Positions 6,296 to 12,683 are shown, counted from the first letter of the stretch. The stretch is 12,683 nucleotides of DNA from Allopontixanthobacter sp041552775 (GCA_041552775.1 JBFEKH010000054.1:1-12683); one strand, 5' to 3'. The notes: generated from the letters alone by a model not told the origin. Program-made: numbers and translations.

Positions 6296-8353
6296 ATGCG
6301 CCCCGAAGCCCTCAATTCCCTGTTTGTCGAGACCGAGGCGCTGGATGGTGTCGGGCCGAAACTGAAGAAGCCGCTCGAAAAACTCGGACTTTCTCGGGTG
6401 CGGGATATCATTTTTCACCTGCCCGAACGCTTTGTTACCCGGCGCGCGATTGCCGACCTGGATGCGGGCAGCGAGGGTGAGCAGATTATCGTCGCCTTGA
6501 CCCCGATCGAACATCGCAGCTCCAGCGGCCGCGGGCCCTACCGCGTGCTGGCGCAGGACGAGGTCGGCAATGTCTGTTCGCTGACCTATTTCGGGCGCGC
6601 TTCCTATACCGCCAAGAAATTGCTGCCTGTGGGAGAGAAGCGCTGGGTCGCGGGGCGGCTCGACCGGTATGGAGATATGCTCCAGATCGTGCACCCCGAT
6701 CATGTCGTGGCCGATGGCGGTGATACTTTGGCGCGGCTCAGCGAACCGGTCTACCGCCTGTCCGAGGGTTTGACCCAGCCCAAGGTCGCTGGATTGGTGG
6801 AACAGGCACTGACCCGGCTGCCAGATATGCCCGAATGGATCGAACCGACGCAGCTTGCCAAGAAAGGCTGGCCGGACTGGGCCGATGCCCTTCGCGCCGC
6901 GCACAAGAGCGAGGATGCTGGCCCGCGTGACCGGCTGGCTTATGACGAATTGCTCGCCAACAGTCTGGCGTTGATGCTGGTGCGGGCGGACAACCGGGCG
7001 CGCAAAGGGCAGCCCCTGCGTGGAGACGGGTCGTACCGCGGCAAGTTGCAGCTGCCGTTTCCACTCACTGGGGCCCAGACCCGCTCTATCGCTGAAATCG
7101 AGGGCGATTTGCAGCAGGAGGCGCCGATGCTGCGCCTGCTGCAAGGCGATGTTGGTGCGGGCAAAACCGTGGTTGCGTTGGAAGCAATGCTGATCGCGGT
7201 GGAGGCCGGCGCGCAGGCCGCGATGCTGGCGCCGACGGAAATCCTCGCGCGGCAACATTATGAAACGTTGCGCAACATGACAGCACCAACCGGCGCGCAG
7301 GTTGCCCTGTTGACGGGGCGGGATAAGGGCAAGGCGCGCGAATCCATTCTGATGGGTCTGATGGACGGCAGCATCCAGATAGTCGTCGGCACCCATGCGA
7401 TTTTCCAGGATACCGTGAATTACCGGAACCTCGGTTTGGTGGTGATCGATGAGCAGCACCGCTTCGGGGTTGCCCAGCGGCTGATGCTGGCCAGCAAGGG
7501 CAAGCGCACGCCGCATACGCTGGCGATGACCGCTACGCCGATCCCGCGCACGCTGACGCTGGCACAATATGGCGAGATGGATGTCAGCCGCCTCGATGAA
7601 ATGCCCCCTGGCAGGCAGGCGATCGATACCCGGGTGGTGGCGCAGGAACGGCTCGCAGATGTTGTCGAGGCTGTGGGGCGGCATATAGCCTCGGGCCAGC
7701 AGGCTTATTGGGTGTGTCCGATGGTCCGCGACAACGAGATGGACGATAATGCCGCAGCCGAAGCGCGCTATGCCTCGCTGCGCGAACGGTTCGGCGAGGA
7801 AGTCGTGCTGGTGCACGGACAACTTAAGCCGGAAATGAAAGACGCCGCGATGGAGCGGTTTGCCAGCGGCGCCGCGAAACTGCTGGTGGCGACCACAGTG
7901 ATCGAAGTCGGGGTCGATGTTCCTGCTTCCACCTTGATGGTGATCGAACAGGCAGAGCGTTTCGGATTGGCGCAACTCCACCAATTGCGCGGCCGTGTCG
8001 GGCGCGGGTCGGAAAAATCCACCTGCCTGCTCCTCCGCGGTCCGGCCATGTCGCAAACCGCCCGCGAGCGGCTTGCCCTGATGCGCGAGACACAAGACGG
8101 GTTCCTGCTGGCGGAGGAAGATTTGCGGCTGCGGGGCGGCGGAGAATTACTGGGCACACGGCAATCCGGCGATACCCCGTTCCGTGTCGCCACGCTGGAG
8201 CAGATAACCAAGCTGCTGCCTCTGGCCCATGATGATGCGCGGCTGTTGATGGAGCGCGATGGCGGCCTGTCCGGACCACGCGGGGAAGCGGCGCGAATGC
8301 TGCTATATCTGTTCGAACGCGATTGGGGCGTCCAGATGCTGCGCGGGGGCTAG
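6296..8353 (+). CDS. recG: ATP-dependent DNA helicase RecG
   Basis: Double-stranded DNA translocase that reverses stalled replication forks and acts on Holliday junctions and R-loops. It is 685 residues long, against 693 in E. coli. The N-terminal wedge (OB-fold) domain spans about residues 1-160 and opens with a helix-hairpin-helix-like LDGVGPKLKKPLEKLGL segment. The motor has Walker A GDVGAGKT at 284-291, DEQH at 385-388, TATPIPRT from 412, and RGRVGRG from 565. The C-terminal part contains the LRLRGGGELLGTRQSG translocation segment shared with Mfd. The ATG at 6296 has no Shine-Dalgarno sequence, but the conserved N-terminus begins here. The stop codon overlaps the stop of the downstream phosphatase gene on the other strand. 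Confidence 0.98.
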   Translation: MRPEALNSLFVETEALDGVGPKLKKPLEKLGLSRVRDIIFHLPERFVTRRAIADLDAGSEGEQIIVALTPIEHRSSSGRGPYRVLAQDEVGNVCSLTYFGRASYTAKKLLPVGEKRWVAGRLDRYGDMLQIVHPDHVVADGGDTLARLSEPVYRLSEGLTQPKVAGLVEQALTRLPDMPEWIEPTQLAKKGWPDWADALRAAHKSEDAGPRDRLAYDELLANSLALMLVRADNRARKGQPLRGDGSYRGKLQLPFPLTGAQTRSIAEIEGDLQQEAPMLRLLQGDVGAGKTVVALEAMLIAVEAGAQAAMLAPTEILARQHYETLRNMTAPTGAQVALLTGRDKGKARESILMGLMDGSIQIVVGTHAIFQDTVNYRNLGLVVIDEQHRFGVAQRLMLASKGKRTPHTLAMTATPIPRTLTLAQYGEMDVSRLDEMPPGRQAIDTRVVAQERLADVVEAVGRHIASGQQAYWVCPMVRDNEMDDNAAAEARYASLRERFGEEVVLVHGQLKPEMKDAAMERFASGAAKLLVATTVIEVGVDVPASTLMVIEQAERFGLAQLHQLRGRVGRGSEKSTCLLLRGPAMSQTARERLALMRETQDGFLLAEEDLRLRGGGELLGTRQSGDTPFRVATLEQITKLLPLAHDDARLLMERDGGLSGPRGEAARMLLYLFERDWGVQMLRGG

Positions 8354-8826
8354 GCCTTGCCGTTGAGCAGCAGCGTCACCAGAGATTCAGCGGCCGCGCT
8401 CACGTCTGACCAGGTTGCTTCGAAATCCTCGTTATCACCGTAATAGGGATCCAGCACCGGCTGGCCCTCCCGGCCCTTGACGACATCCAGTAGCAGGCCA
8501 ATTTTCGCGGTTGCATTGGCGGGTGCGCGGCGGCGGATATCGGACAGGTTCGATCCGTCCAGGGCGAAAATATGGGTGAAGCGGGTGTAATCAATCGCCG
8601 TCATCTGACGCCCCTTGTAATCCAGAATATCGACGCCGTACCGCGCTGCGACGATGATGCTGCGCGGGTCTGGCGGATCGCCGACATGATAGGCTGCCGT
8701 GCCCGCTGAATCGGCGGTGGCATCAAGACCTCCATCGGCGGCTGCCTTGCGAAATGCCGCTTCCGCCAGCGGCGAACGGCAGATGTTGCCCAGGCAAACA
8801 AACAACAAGGATGGAGTCTCTCGCAT
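8350..8826 (-). CDS. low-molecular-weight protein tyrosine phosphatase
   Basis: Cytoplasmic phosphatase that dephosphorylates phosphotyrosine through a cysteinyl-phosphate intermediate. The N-terminal P-loop is CLGNICRSP, with nucleophile C11 and R17 forming CX5R. The general acid is D126 in DPYYG near the C-terminus. The 158-residue length is typical. The P-loop carries Ile at position 15 rather than the Thr of Bacillus YwlE, which favours tyrosine over arginine phosphatase activity. The ATG at 8826 is chosen. A GTG lies directly upstream at 8829, and the purine-rich AGAGG sits unusually close to the ATG, so the start could be slightly different. The partner kinase is not in the window and the target is unknown. 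The gene is divergent from the DUF885 gene and overlaps recG by 4 bases tail to tail. Confidence 0.94.
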   Translation of the reverse strand: MRETPSLLFVCLGNICRSPLAEAAFRKAAADGGLDATADSAGTAAYHVGDPPDPRSIIVAARYGVDILDYKGRQMTAIDYTRFTHIFALDGSNLSDIRRRAPANATAKIGLLLDVVKGREGQPVLDPYYGDNEDFEATWSDVSAAAESLVTLLLNGKA

Positions 8827-8832
8827 CACCTC

Positions 8833-8860
8833 TATCTATCCGAGCAAATTCAAAGTTCAA
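8833..8860 (-). promoter_or_regulatory. weak candidate promoter for the LMW phosphatase gene
   Basis: On the minus strand TTGAAC (8860-8855) and TAGATA (8838-8833) are 16 bases apart. They match four and three bases of the consensus hexamers. The start would fall at about 8826, the first base of the ATG, so this would also give a leaderless message. The match is poor and the call is tentative. Confidence 0.2.
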
Positions 8861-8901
8861 TGCTGGACTGCACGGGCTTCGAACCATAGGTTGCCGCAAA
8901 A

Positions 8902-8907
8902 AGGGGA
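8902..8907 (+). promoter_or_regulatory. ribosome binding site fixing the DUF885 protein start
   Basis: AGGGGA lies seven bases before the ATG at 8915. The open frame continues upstream to 8699, across the phosphatase gene on the other strand. This site, together with the signal peptide that begins at this ATG, decides the start. Confidence 0.6.
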
Positions 8908-8914
8908 ATTGTTG

Positions 8915-10690
8915 ATGCGTTTGTCTCTGATGCTCGCCGCCGCCAGCCTTGCCATTGCCGTGGGCGGCACAGCCAATGCGGCTCCGGCGGATGATTACAC
9001 CGTTCTGCGGGAGGAAATCTGGCAATATACGCTGGACGAGAGCCCGATGACTGCGACCAGCGTCGGGGATAGGCGCGGGGATGGAAAGCTGGGCGATAAT
9101 TCGCTGGCGGGATATGATGCCTATGTCGCCGAAAGCCGTGCTTTTCTGGCTCGTCTCAATGCCATCAACCCAGCAGCCTTGCCCCAGGATATGGCGGTTG
9201 ATTACGCGATTTTGAAGCGCGGGCTGGAGGACACAATCGCCGAATCTGCCTTCGATCATTCGCGTTATGTGACCTTCACCAATCGGGGCGGATGGTATTC
9301 GATACCCGCTTCACTCAGCTATGGCTCGCCGTTCTTCACCTTGGCGGATTACCAATCCTACGTGTCGCGGCTTGAAGCATTCCCGGCGTATAATGCCGCA
9401 GCCCTTTCCCGAACGCGTGAGGCAGTTGCCCGGGGATTGACCCAGCCTTGCATCGCCATGGCGGGTTTTGAAGTTTCTCTCGGCGGCCAGATATTTGCGG
9501 AGGCAGAAGACTCACCTTCTTGGAGCCCGTTCGCAAGACGGCCGGGGACCATCTCCGAAGCGCAATGGACCGGACTGAAGGCACGCGCAGAAACCGCGCT
9601 CGAACAAGGTGTGTTTCCCGCCTTGCGGGAATTTGCCGATTATTACGGCGCGGAATACGCGCCAAAGTGCCGGACAAAAGTGGGCATTTCGGCAACGCCG
9701 GGCGGGGCTGCATATTATGCCAATCGGGTGGCAAATTATACCACGACCGACATGACGCCGGACCAGATTCACGGGCTTGGCCTGAGCGAAGTTGCCCGTA
9801 TCCGGTCGGAAATGGAAACTGTTGCGGCAGGAGCCGGCTTTGACAGCCGCGAAGCATTCATCGAACACCTGCGGACTGACCCGCAATATTACGCGAAAAC
9901 TCCGGAAGAGCTCATGCAGGCTGCCGGATCGCTTGCGAAATATATCGATGGCTGGATGCCTCGGCTGTTCGGCAAATTGCCTCGCCAGCCATATACCGTG
10001 TTGCCAATCCCGGCGGCGCAGGCGCCTGGCAATACTACCGCATATTATGAACCGGGTTCGCTCCAGATCGGGCAGGCCGGAATATACCGCGTCAACACAA
10101 CCGAGTTGGACCAGCGGCCGCTGTGGGAATTGCCCGCACTGGGCGTGCACGAGGCGGTGCCGGGGCATCATCACCAGATCGCCTTGCAACAGGAGTTGGA
10201 CATCCACCCGCTACGCCAGAACGGTACATTCTTCACCGCCTTTGTCGAAGGTTGGGGGCTTTATTCAGAACGGCTCGGGATCGAAATGGGGTTATATGAT
10301 ACGCCCGCCAAGGAAATGGGCCGGCTGAGTTACGAGATGTGGCGCGCCACGCGGCTGGTCGTCGATACGGGCATTCATTCCAAGGGCTGGACCAAGCAGC
10401 AGGCGGTGGATTTCATGCTCGACAATACTGCCCTGACGTCGGCGAATGTCGATGCGGAGGTTAACCGCTATATCACCTGGCCGGGCCAAGCGCTGGCTTA
10501 CAAGATTGGCGAGTTGAAAATCCGTGAATTGCGCGGGCGAGCGGAGGACGCCTTGGGTGCGGACTTCGACCTGCGGGCGTTCCATGACACCGTGCTCGAA
10601 AATGGCGCGGTGCCGCTGAATGTGCTCGAAGCGCATGTTGACCGCTGGCTGGCGGCCCAGATTGCCGCGCGCGATCCCGCCGGAGATTAA
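8915..10690 (+). CDS. exported DUF885 family zinc-metallopeptidase-like protein
   Basis: A 591-residue protein of the DUF885 family (distant relatives of gluzincin-type carboxypeptidases and M3-like peptidases). Its substrate is unknown. A Sec signal peptide is clear: MRL, a hydrophobic stretch over residues 5-18, and an ANA cleavage site after A22. There is no lipobox cysteine, so it should be a soluble periplasmic protein rather than a lipoprotein. The family motif HEAVPGHHHQ spans 412-421 (H412, E413, and the histidines after G417), and a second acidic residue E445 lies in FVEGWGLYSE. Together these suggest a metal site of the HExxxGHH...E type. The C-terminal region (WPGQALAYKIGELKI) is also characteristic of the family. 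The ATG at 8915 is supported by AGGGGA upstream. The stop abuts that of the ABC1 kinase gene with no gap. Peptidase activity is inferred from motifs, not shown. Confidence 0.92.
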   Translation: MRLSLMLAAASLAIAVGGTANAAPADDYTVLREEIWQYTLDESPMTATSVGDRRGDGKLGDNSLAGYDAYVAESRAFLARLNAINPAALPQDMAVDYAILKRGLEDTIAESAFDHSRYVTFTNRGGWYSIPASLSYGSPFFTLADYQSYVSRLEAFPAYNAAALSRTREAVARGLTQPCIAMAGFEVSLGGQIFAEAEDSPSWSPFARRPGTISEAQWTGLKARAETALEQGVFPALREFADYYGAEYAPKCRTKVGISATPGGAAYYANRVANYTTTDMTPDQIHGLGLSEVARIRSEMETVAAGAGFDSREAFIEHLRTDPQYYAKTPEELMQAAGSLAKYIDGWMPRLFGKLPRQPYTVLPIPAAQAPGNTTAYYEPGSLQIGQAGIYRVNTTELDQRPLWELPALGVHEAVPGHHHQIALQQELDIHPLRQNGTFFTAFVEGWGLYSERLGIEMGLYDTPAKEMGRLSYEMWRATRLVVDTGIHSKGWTKQQAVDFMLDNTALTSANVDAEVNRYITWPGQALAYKIGELKIRELRGRAEDALGADFDLRAFHDTVLENGAVPLNVLEAHVDRWLAAQIAARDPAGD

Positions 10691-10700
10691 TCAGGCCGGC
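10679..10700. repeat. short inverted repeat around the abutting stops of the DUF885 and ABC1 kinase genes
   Basis: GCCGG at 10679-10683 and CCGGC at 10696-10700 flank the sequence that contains TAA of the plus-strand gene and TCA (complement TGA) of the minus-strand gene. The stem is five GC-rich pairs with a 12-base loop and no T-run on either side. It is a marginal candidate for a bidirectional transcript end. Confidence 0.25.
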
Positions 10701-12049
10701 TGAGTGTCCAGCCCCAGGGCATCGAGCAGGAGCGACCGGAATTCCACCTTGGCGTTCAGCCGCGCGCAGAGCAGGGCAGTGCCGCTGATCTTGCGCTGGA
10801 TGAACAGGGTTTCGGTGGGCGGCAAATGCCAGCTCGACCGGTCCGAAGCGATCCCCATGCCTTCGTCGCGCAGGATCGGGACGAAGGAACGGTCGCCGAA
10901 GTCGAACGGCCCTGTTCGGCGGAATTCGTTGATGATCACCTCGGTCATCGTATCCACGCTCTGGCGGTGGCGGGTGATGGTCGCCTGATTGATAAAGCCC
11001 GCTTCCAGCGATGCGGTGATTACGGCATCGGCATCATCGTCAATCGCGGCGGCCAGCAGTCTGCGATAGGAATTTGCAACCTCCGGCGCCACGGCGCGCG
11101 TCGCCCCGAAATCGAGCAGCACGATCCGCCCGGTGTCCTTCTGGTAACGGTAATTGGCGAAATTGGGATCGGTCTGCATAACCCCGAATTCAAACAGCTC
11201 GCGGCAGACGAGGGTGATGATCCGCTGGGCTACATCGTTGCGCAGGTCCTGCGATTCGTTTTCCAGTTCCTCGATCGGATCGCCGGGCTCAAAGCTCATC
11301 GCCAGCACCCGCCCGCGGGTGAATTCCTCGTCCAGCTGCGGCACTACAAAGCCATCTTCGTCTGCCAGCAGCCGCGCGTAATTCTGCATCTGCTCGCCCT
11401 CACGGCGATAATCGGCTTCTTCGTGCAGTTGCAATTTCGCTTCGGTCAGTAGCGGCCCTAGATCGAGCTGCGGCGGGATCATGGTCGACATTTTCAACAG
11501 GGAGGCAACATTATCGACATCGGCGTCGATGCTTTCGCGAATGCCGGGATATTGGACCTTGATCGCCAGCGTGCGCCCGTCATGCGTTACCGCGCGGTGG
11601 ACCTGACCAATCGAGGCTGCGGCGATTGGGCGGATCTGGAACTCGGCAAACTGCCCGCGCCAATCCGAACCCCATTCCGCCGCCAGCACTTTTTCAAGCT
11701 GACGCGATGGCATGAACGTAGCTCGGTCGCGCAGGGTCCCCATGATGGCGGCCAGTTCCGGTGGCAACAAATCGCCCGCATCCATCGAAATCATCTGGCC
11801 CAGCTTCATCGCTGCCCCGCGCAGATGCGATAGCCGATCGGCCAGCCGCATCGCATTACCGGGTGTCAGGATCATGTTCTGGAGCTTCGGACGCTCCCCG
11901 TTCATCAGGCGCCGTGTGCCCTCGGCCATCATGCCACCTGCGATCCCGGTGGCGAGGCGGCCGAAACCGGAAAGGCGGGATAATCGGGAGCTGGGAACTG
12001 CAGATGGTTTTGACGATCTGGGGCGCGCTGGTTTGTCTTGTTCTGACAT
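10691..12049 (-). CDS. ABC1/COQ8 (ADCK3-type) atypical kinase, likely ubiquinone synthesis factor
   Basis: Member of the UbiB/ABC1/COQ8 protein-kinase-like family, which acts as an ATPase that supports coenzyme Q synthesis at the membrane. With the ATG at 12049 the protein has 452 residues. Motifs in order: the KxGQ signature in MKLGQ (K82-Q85); the alanine-rich nucleotide loop AAASIGQVH near 143-151; lysine 164 in LAIKVQYPG; an acidic E around 210-211 in HEEADY; catalytic D294 and N299 in QTDPNFANY; and DFG at 313-315. QTDPN and LLDFGATR are typical of eukaryotic COQ8/ADCK3, whereas E. coli UbiB has a D-x-H-P-G-N form. The N-terminal segment LSGFGRLATGIAGGMM also recalls ADCK3. No long C-terminal membrane helices are seen, unlike UbiB. 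A TTG at 12097 would add 16 residues but would overlap the divergent DUF3429 start. No Shine-Dalgarno sequence is clear at 12049. Confidence 0.92.
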   Translation of the reverse strand: MSEQDKPARPRSSKPSAVPSSRLSRLSGFGRLATGIAGGMMAEGTRRLMNGERPKLQNMILTPGNAMRLADRLSHLRGAAMKLGQMISMDAGDLLPPELAAIMGTLRDRATFMPSRQLEKVLAAEWGSDWRGQFAEFQIRPIAAASIGQVHRAVTHDGRTLAIKVQYPGIRESIDADVDNVASLLKMSTMIPPQLDLGPLLTEAKLQLHEEADYRREGEQMQNYARLLADEDGFVVPQLDEEFTRGRVLAMSFEPGDPIEELENESQDLRNDVAQRIITLVCRELFEFGVMQTDPNFANYRYQKDTGRIVLLDFGATRAVAPEVANSYRRLLAAAIDDDADAVITASLEAGFINQATITRHRQSVDTMTEVIINEFRRTGPFDFGDRSFVPILRDEGMGIASDRSSWHLPPTETLFIQRKISGTALLCARLNAKVEFRSLLLDALGLDTQPA

Positions 12050-12076
12050 GGGTTTGCATATGGGGCATGCAGCGCT

Positions 12077-12081
12077 AGGGG
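12077..12081 (+). promoter_or_regulatory. ribosome binding site of the DUF3429 gene
   Basis: AGGGG precedes the ATG at 12090 by eight bases. It supports this start over in-frame ATG codons further upstream, at 12048 and beyond, which lie inside or overlap the divergent kinase gene. Confidence 0.55.
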
Positions 12082-12089
12082 CAAGCGAA

Positions 12090-12539
12090 ATGGACAATCA
12101 TTTACCATCCAAGGCCCGCTGGCTCGGCTATGCCGGGTTGCTGCCGCAACTGATTGCGGTGGTCCTGTTCCTGCGCGGCGGAGAATGGGGCTGGATCGCA
12201 ATGGCAGGCAGTTTCGCCTATGCGTCACTTATATTCAGCTTTCTGGGCGGCGTTTGGTGGGGGCAGGCGTTGAGTGTTCCCAATGCGCCGCGCTGGGCGT
12301 TTGTCGCCGCGATCCTGCCAAGTTTGCTGTCGCTGGCATTGTTCCTGCCGTGGACCCTGGGCTGGGATTGGCCGGGGCCTTCGCTGCTTTGGCTGGGGCT
12401 GCTAATAGGCGTATCGCCGTTGGTTGACCGGAGACTGGGTCTAGGCGGTGCATCGTGGATTCAGTTACGCTGGCACCTTTCGCTTGGGCTCGGCGCGCTG
12501 ACATTATTGCTGGGGATATTGTCGCTGCAACAGCCATAG
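12090..12539 (+). CDS. DUF3429 family small integral membrane protein
   Basis: A 149-residue, very hydrophobic and tryptophan-rich protein of unknown function. About five membrane segments can be seen: roughly residues 10-28, 34-57, 68-88, 95-110 and 130-147, with short loops carrying Arg and Lys. It fits the DUF3429 family, which to my knowledge includes the mitochondrial protein TMEM69; this assignment rests on overall pattern (LLPQLIAVVLFL, FLGGVWWG, GVSPLVDRR) and no function is known. The ATG at 12090 is chosen because AGGGG lies eight bases upstream; the open frame extends to 11712, but that part is the shadow of the kinase gene. It is divergent from the COQ8-like kinase with about 40 bases between start codons. 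Its stop falls 4 bases before the 3' end of tRNA-Pro on the other strand. Confidence 0.87.
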   Translation: MDNHLPSKARWLGYAGLLPQLIAVVLFLRGGEWGWIAMAGSFAYASLIFSFLGGVWWGQALSVPNAPRWAFVAAILPSLLSLALFLPWTLGWDWPGPSLLWLGLLIGVSPLVDRRLGLGGASWIQLRWHLSLGLGALTLLLGILSLQQP

Positions 12540-12543
12540 GATT

Positions 12544-12620
12544 TGGTCGGGAAGAGAGGATTCGAACCTCCGGCCCCCGCCTCCCGAAGACGGTGCTCTA
12601 CCAGACTGAGCTACTTCCCG
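12544..12620 (-). tRNA. tRNA-Pro (anticodon CGG)
   Basis: Read on the minus strand this is a full cloverleaf. The acceptor stem is CGGGAAG paired with CTTCCCG. The D arm is GCTC...GAGC. The anticodon stem CCGTC/GGCGG has loop TTCGGGA, giving anticodon CGG (proline). The T arm is GGAGG-TTCGAAT-CCTCT, with one wobble pair. The discriminator base is A, and the terminal CCA is encoded. No convincing promoter is found in the 63 bases upstream that remain in the window. Its 3' end lies 4 bases from the stop of the convergent DUF3429 gene. Confidence 0.96.
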
Positions 12621-12683
12621 ACCCTTGGCCAGCCGCGATTTCGTATCGGGACGCGGCGGCGACATTCATGGGATATAATCGGG

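Noticed and set aside
6236..8095. A 619-codon open frame on the minus strand, antisense to recG
   Set aside because: It lies opposite a fully convincing recG, its product is rich in His, Arg and Gln with no recognisable domain, and such frames are a usual by-product of GC-rich codon bias. Only its last ten codons, before the sdhE start, are discussed as a possible upstream frame.
12640..12668. TACGAA with TGAATG 17 bases upstream as the tRNA-Pro promoter
   Set aside because: The -35 hexamer matches the consensus at only two positions; the true promoter may lie beyond the window.
12674..12679. A perfect TATAAT on the plus strand near the right edge
   Set aside because: No -35 hexamer lies at a suitable distance and no plus-strand gene can be seen before the window ends.
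1..12683. Mobile element, prophage or integration at either tRNA; CRISPR array; hidden defence or biosynthetic system
   Set aside because: No integrase, transposase, direct repeat of a tRNA end, spaced repeat array or accessory gene cluster is seen. Every sizeable gene belongs to a recognisable core family.

Overview
The window looks like a stretch of core chromosome from an alphaproteobacterium, most likely of the Sphingomonadales (Erythrobacter or Sphingomonas type). The grounds are the high GC content, the divergent recG / sdhE-mfd arrangement, a COQ8-type ABC1 kinase, a DUF885 peptidase, and tRNAs with encoded CCA ends. The assignment to a group is inference; no species can be named from the sequence alone. 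Nothing in it looks mobile: no integrase, transposase, insertion sequence, CRISPR array or obvious compositional break.

Layout from left to right. A tRNA-Asn(GTT) gene lies at the left edge on the minus strand with a recognisable promoter. Upstream of it, on the same strand, is NAD kinase (nadK). Divergent from nadK is a cyclic-di-GMP phosphodiesterase with a degenerate GGDEF domain and an intact EAL domain. It ends 3 bases short of the stop codon of mfd, which runs on the minus strand as the second gene of an apparent sdhE-mfd operon. A 52-base divergent region separates sdhE from recG on the plus strand. recG overlaps tail to tail with a low-molecular-weight tyrosine phosphatase on the minus strand. 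Divergent from that is an exported DUF885 zinc-peptidase-like protein, whose stop abuts the stop of a COQ8/ADCK3-type ABC1 kinase on the minus strand. Divergent from the kinase is a small DUF3429 membrane protein, which ends 4 bases before a minus-strand tRNA-Pro(CGG).

Functionally this is housekeeping: NADP synthesis, DNA repair and fork remodelling (Mfd, RecG), maturation of succinate dehydrogenase (SdhE), probable support of ubiquinone synthesis (COQ8-like), signalling (EAL, LMW-PTP) and two tRNAs. SdhE and the COQ8-like kinase both belong to the respiratory chain, but nothing shows that they are co-regulated. The genes are packed very tightly: all four convergent junctions have gaps of 4 bases or fewer, or overlap, so there is no room for conventional terminators between them. 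I see no clear undescribed multi-gene system. The most interesting points are the convergent junctions, a perfect 10-base inverted repeat bracketing the tRNA-Asn promoter, a possible leaderless recG start, and the strikingly mitochondrial character of the ABC1 kinase. No gene-free stretch exceeds 300 bases; the longest is the roughly 130 bases between tRNA-Asn and nadK, described below.
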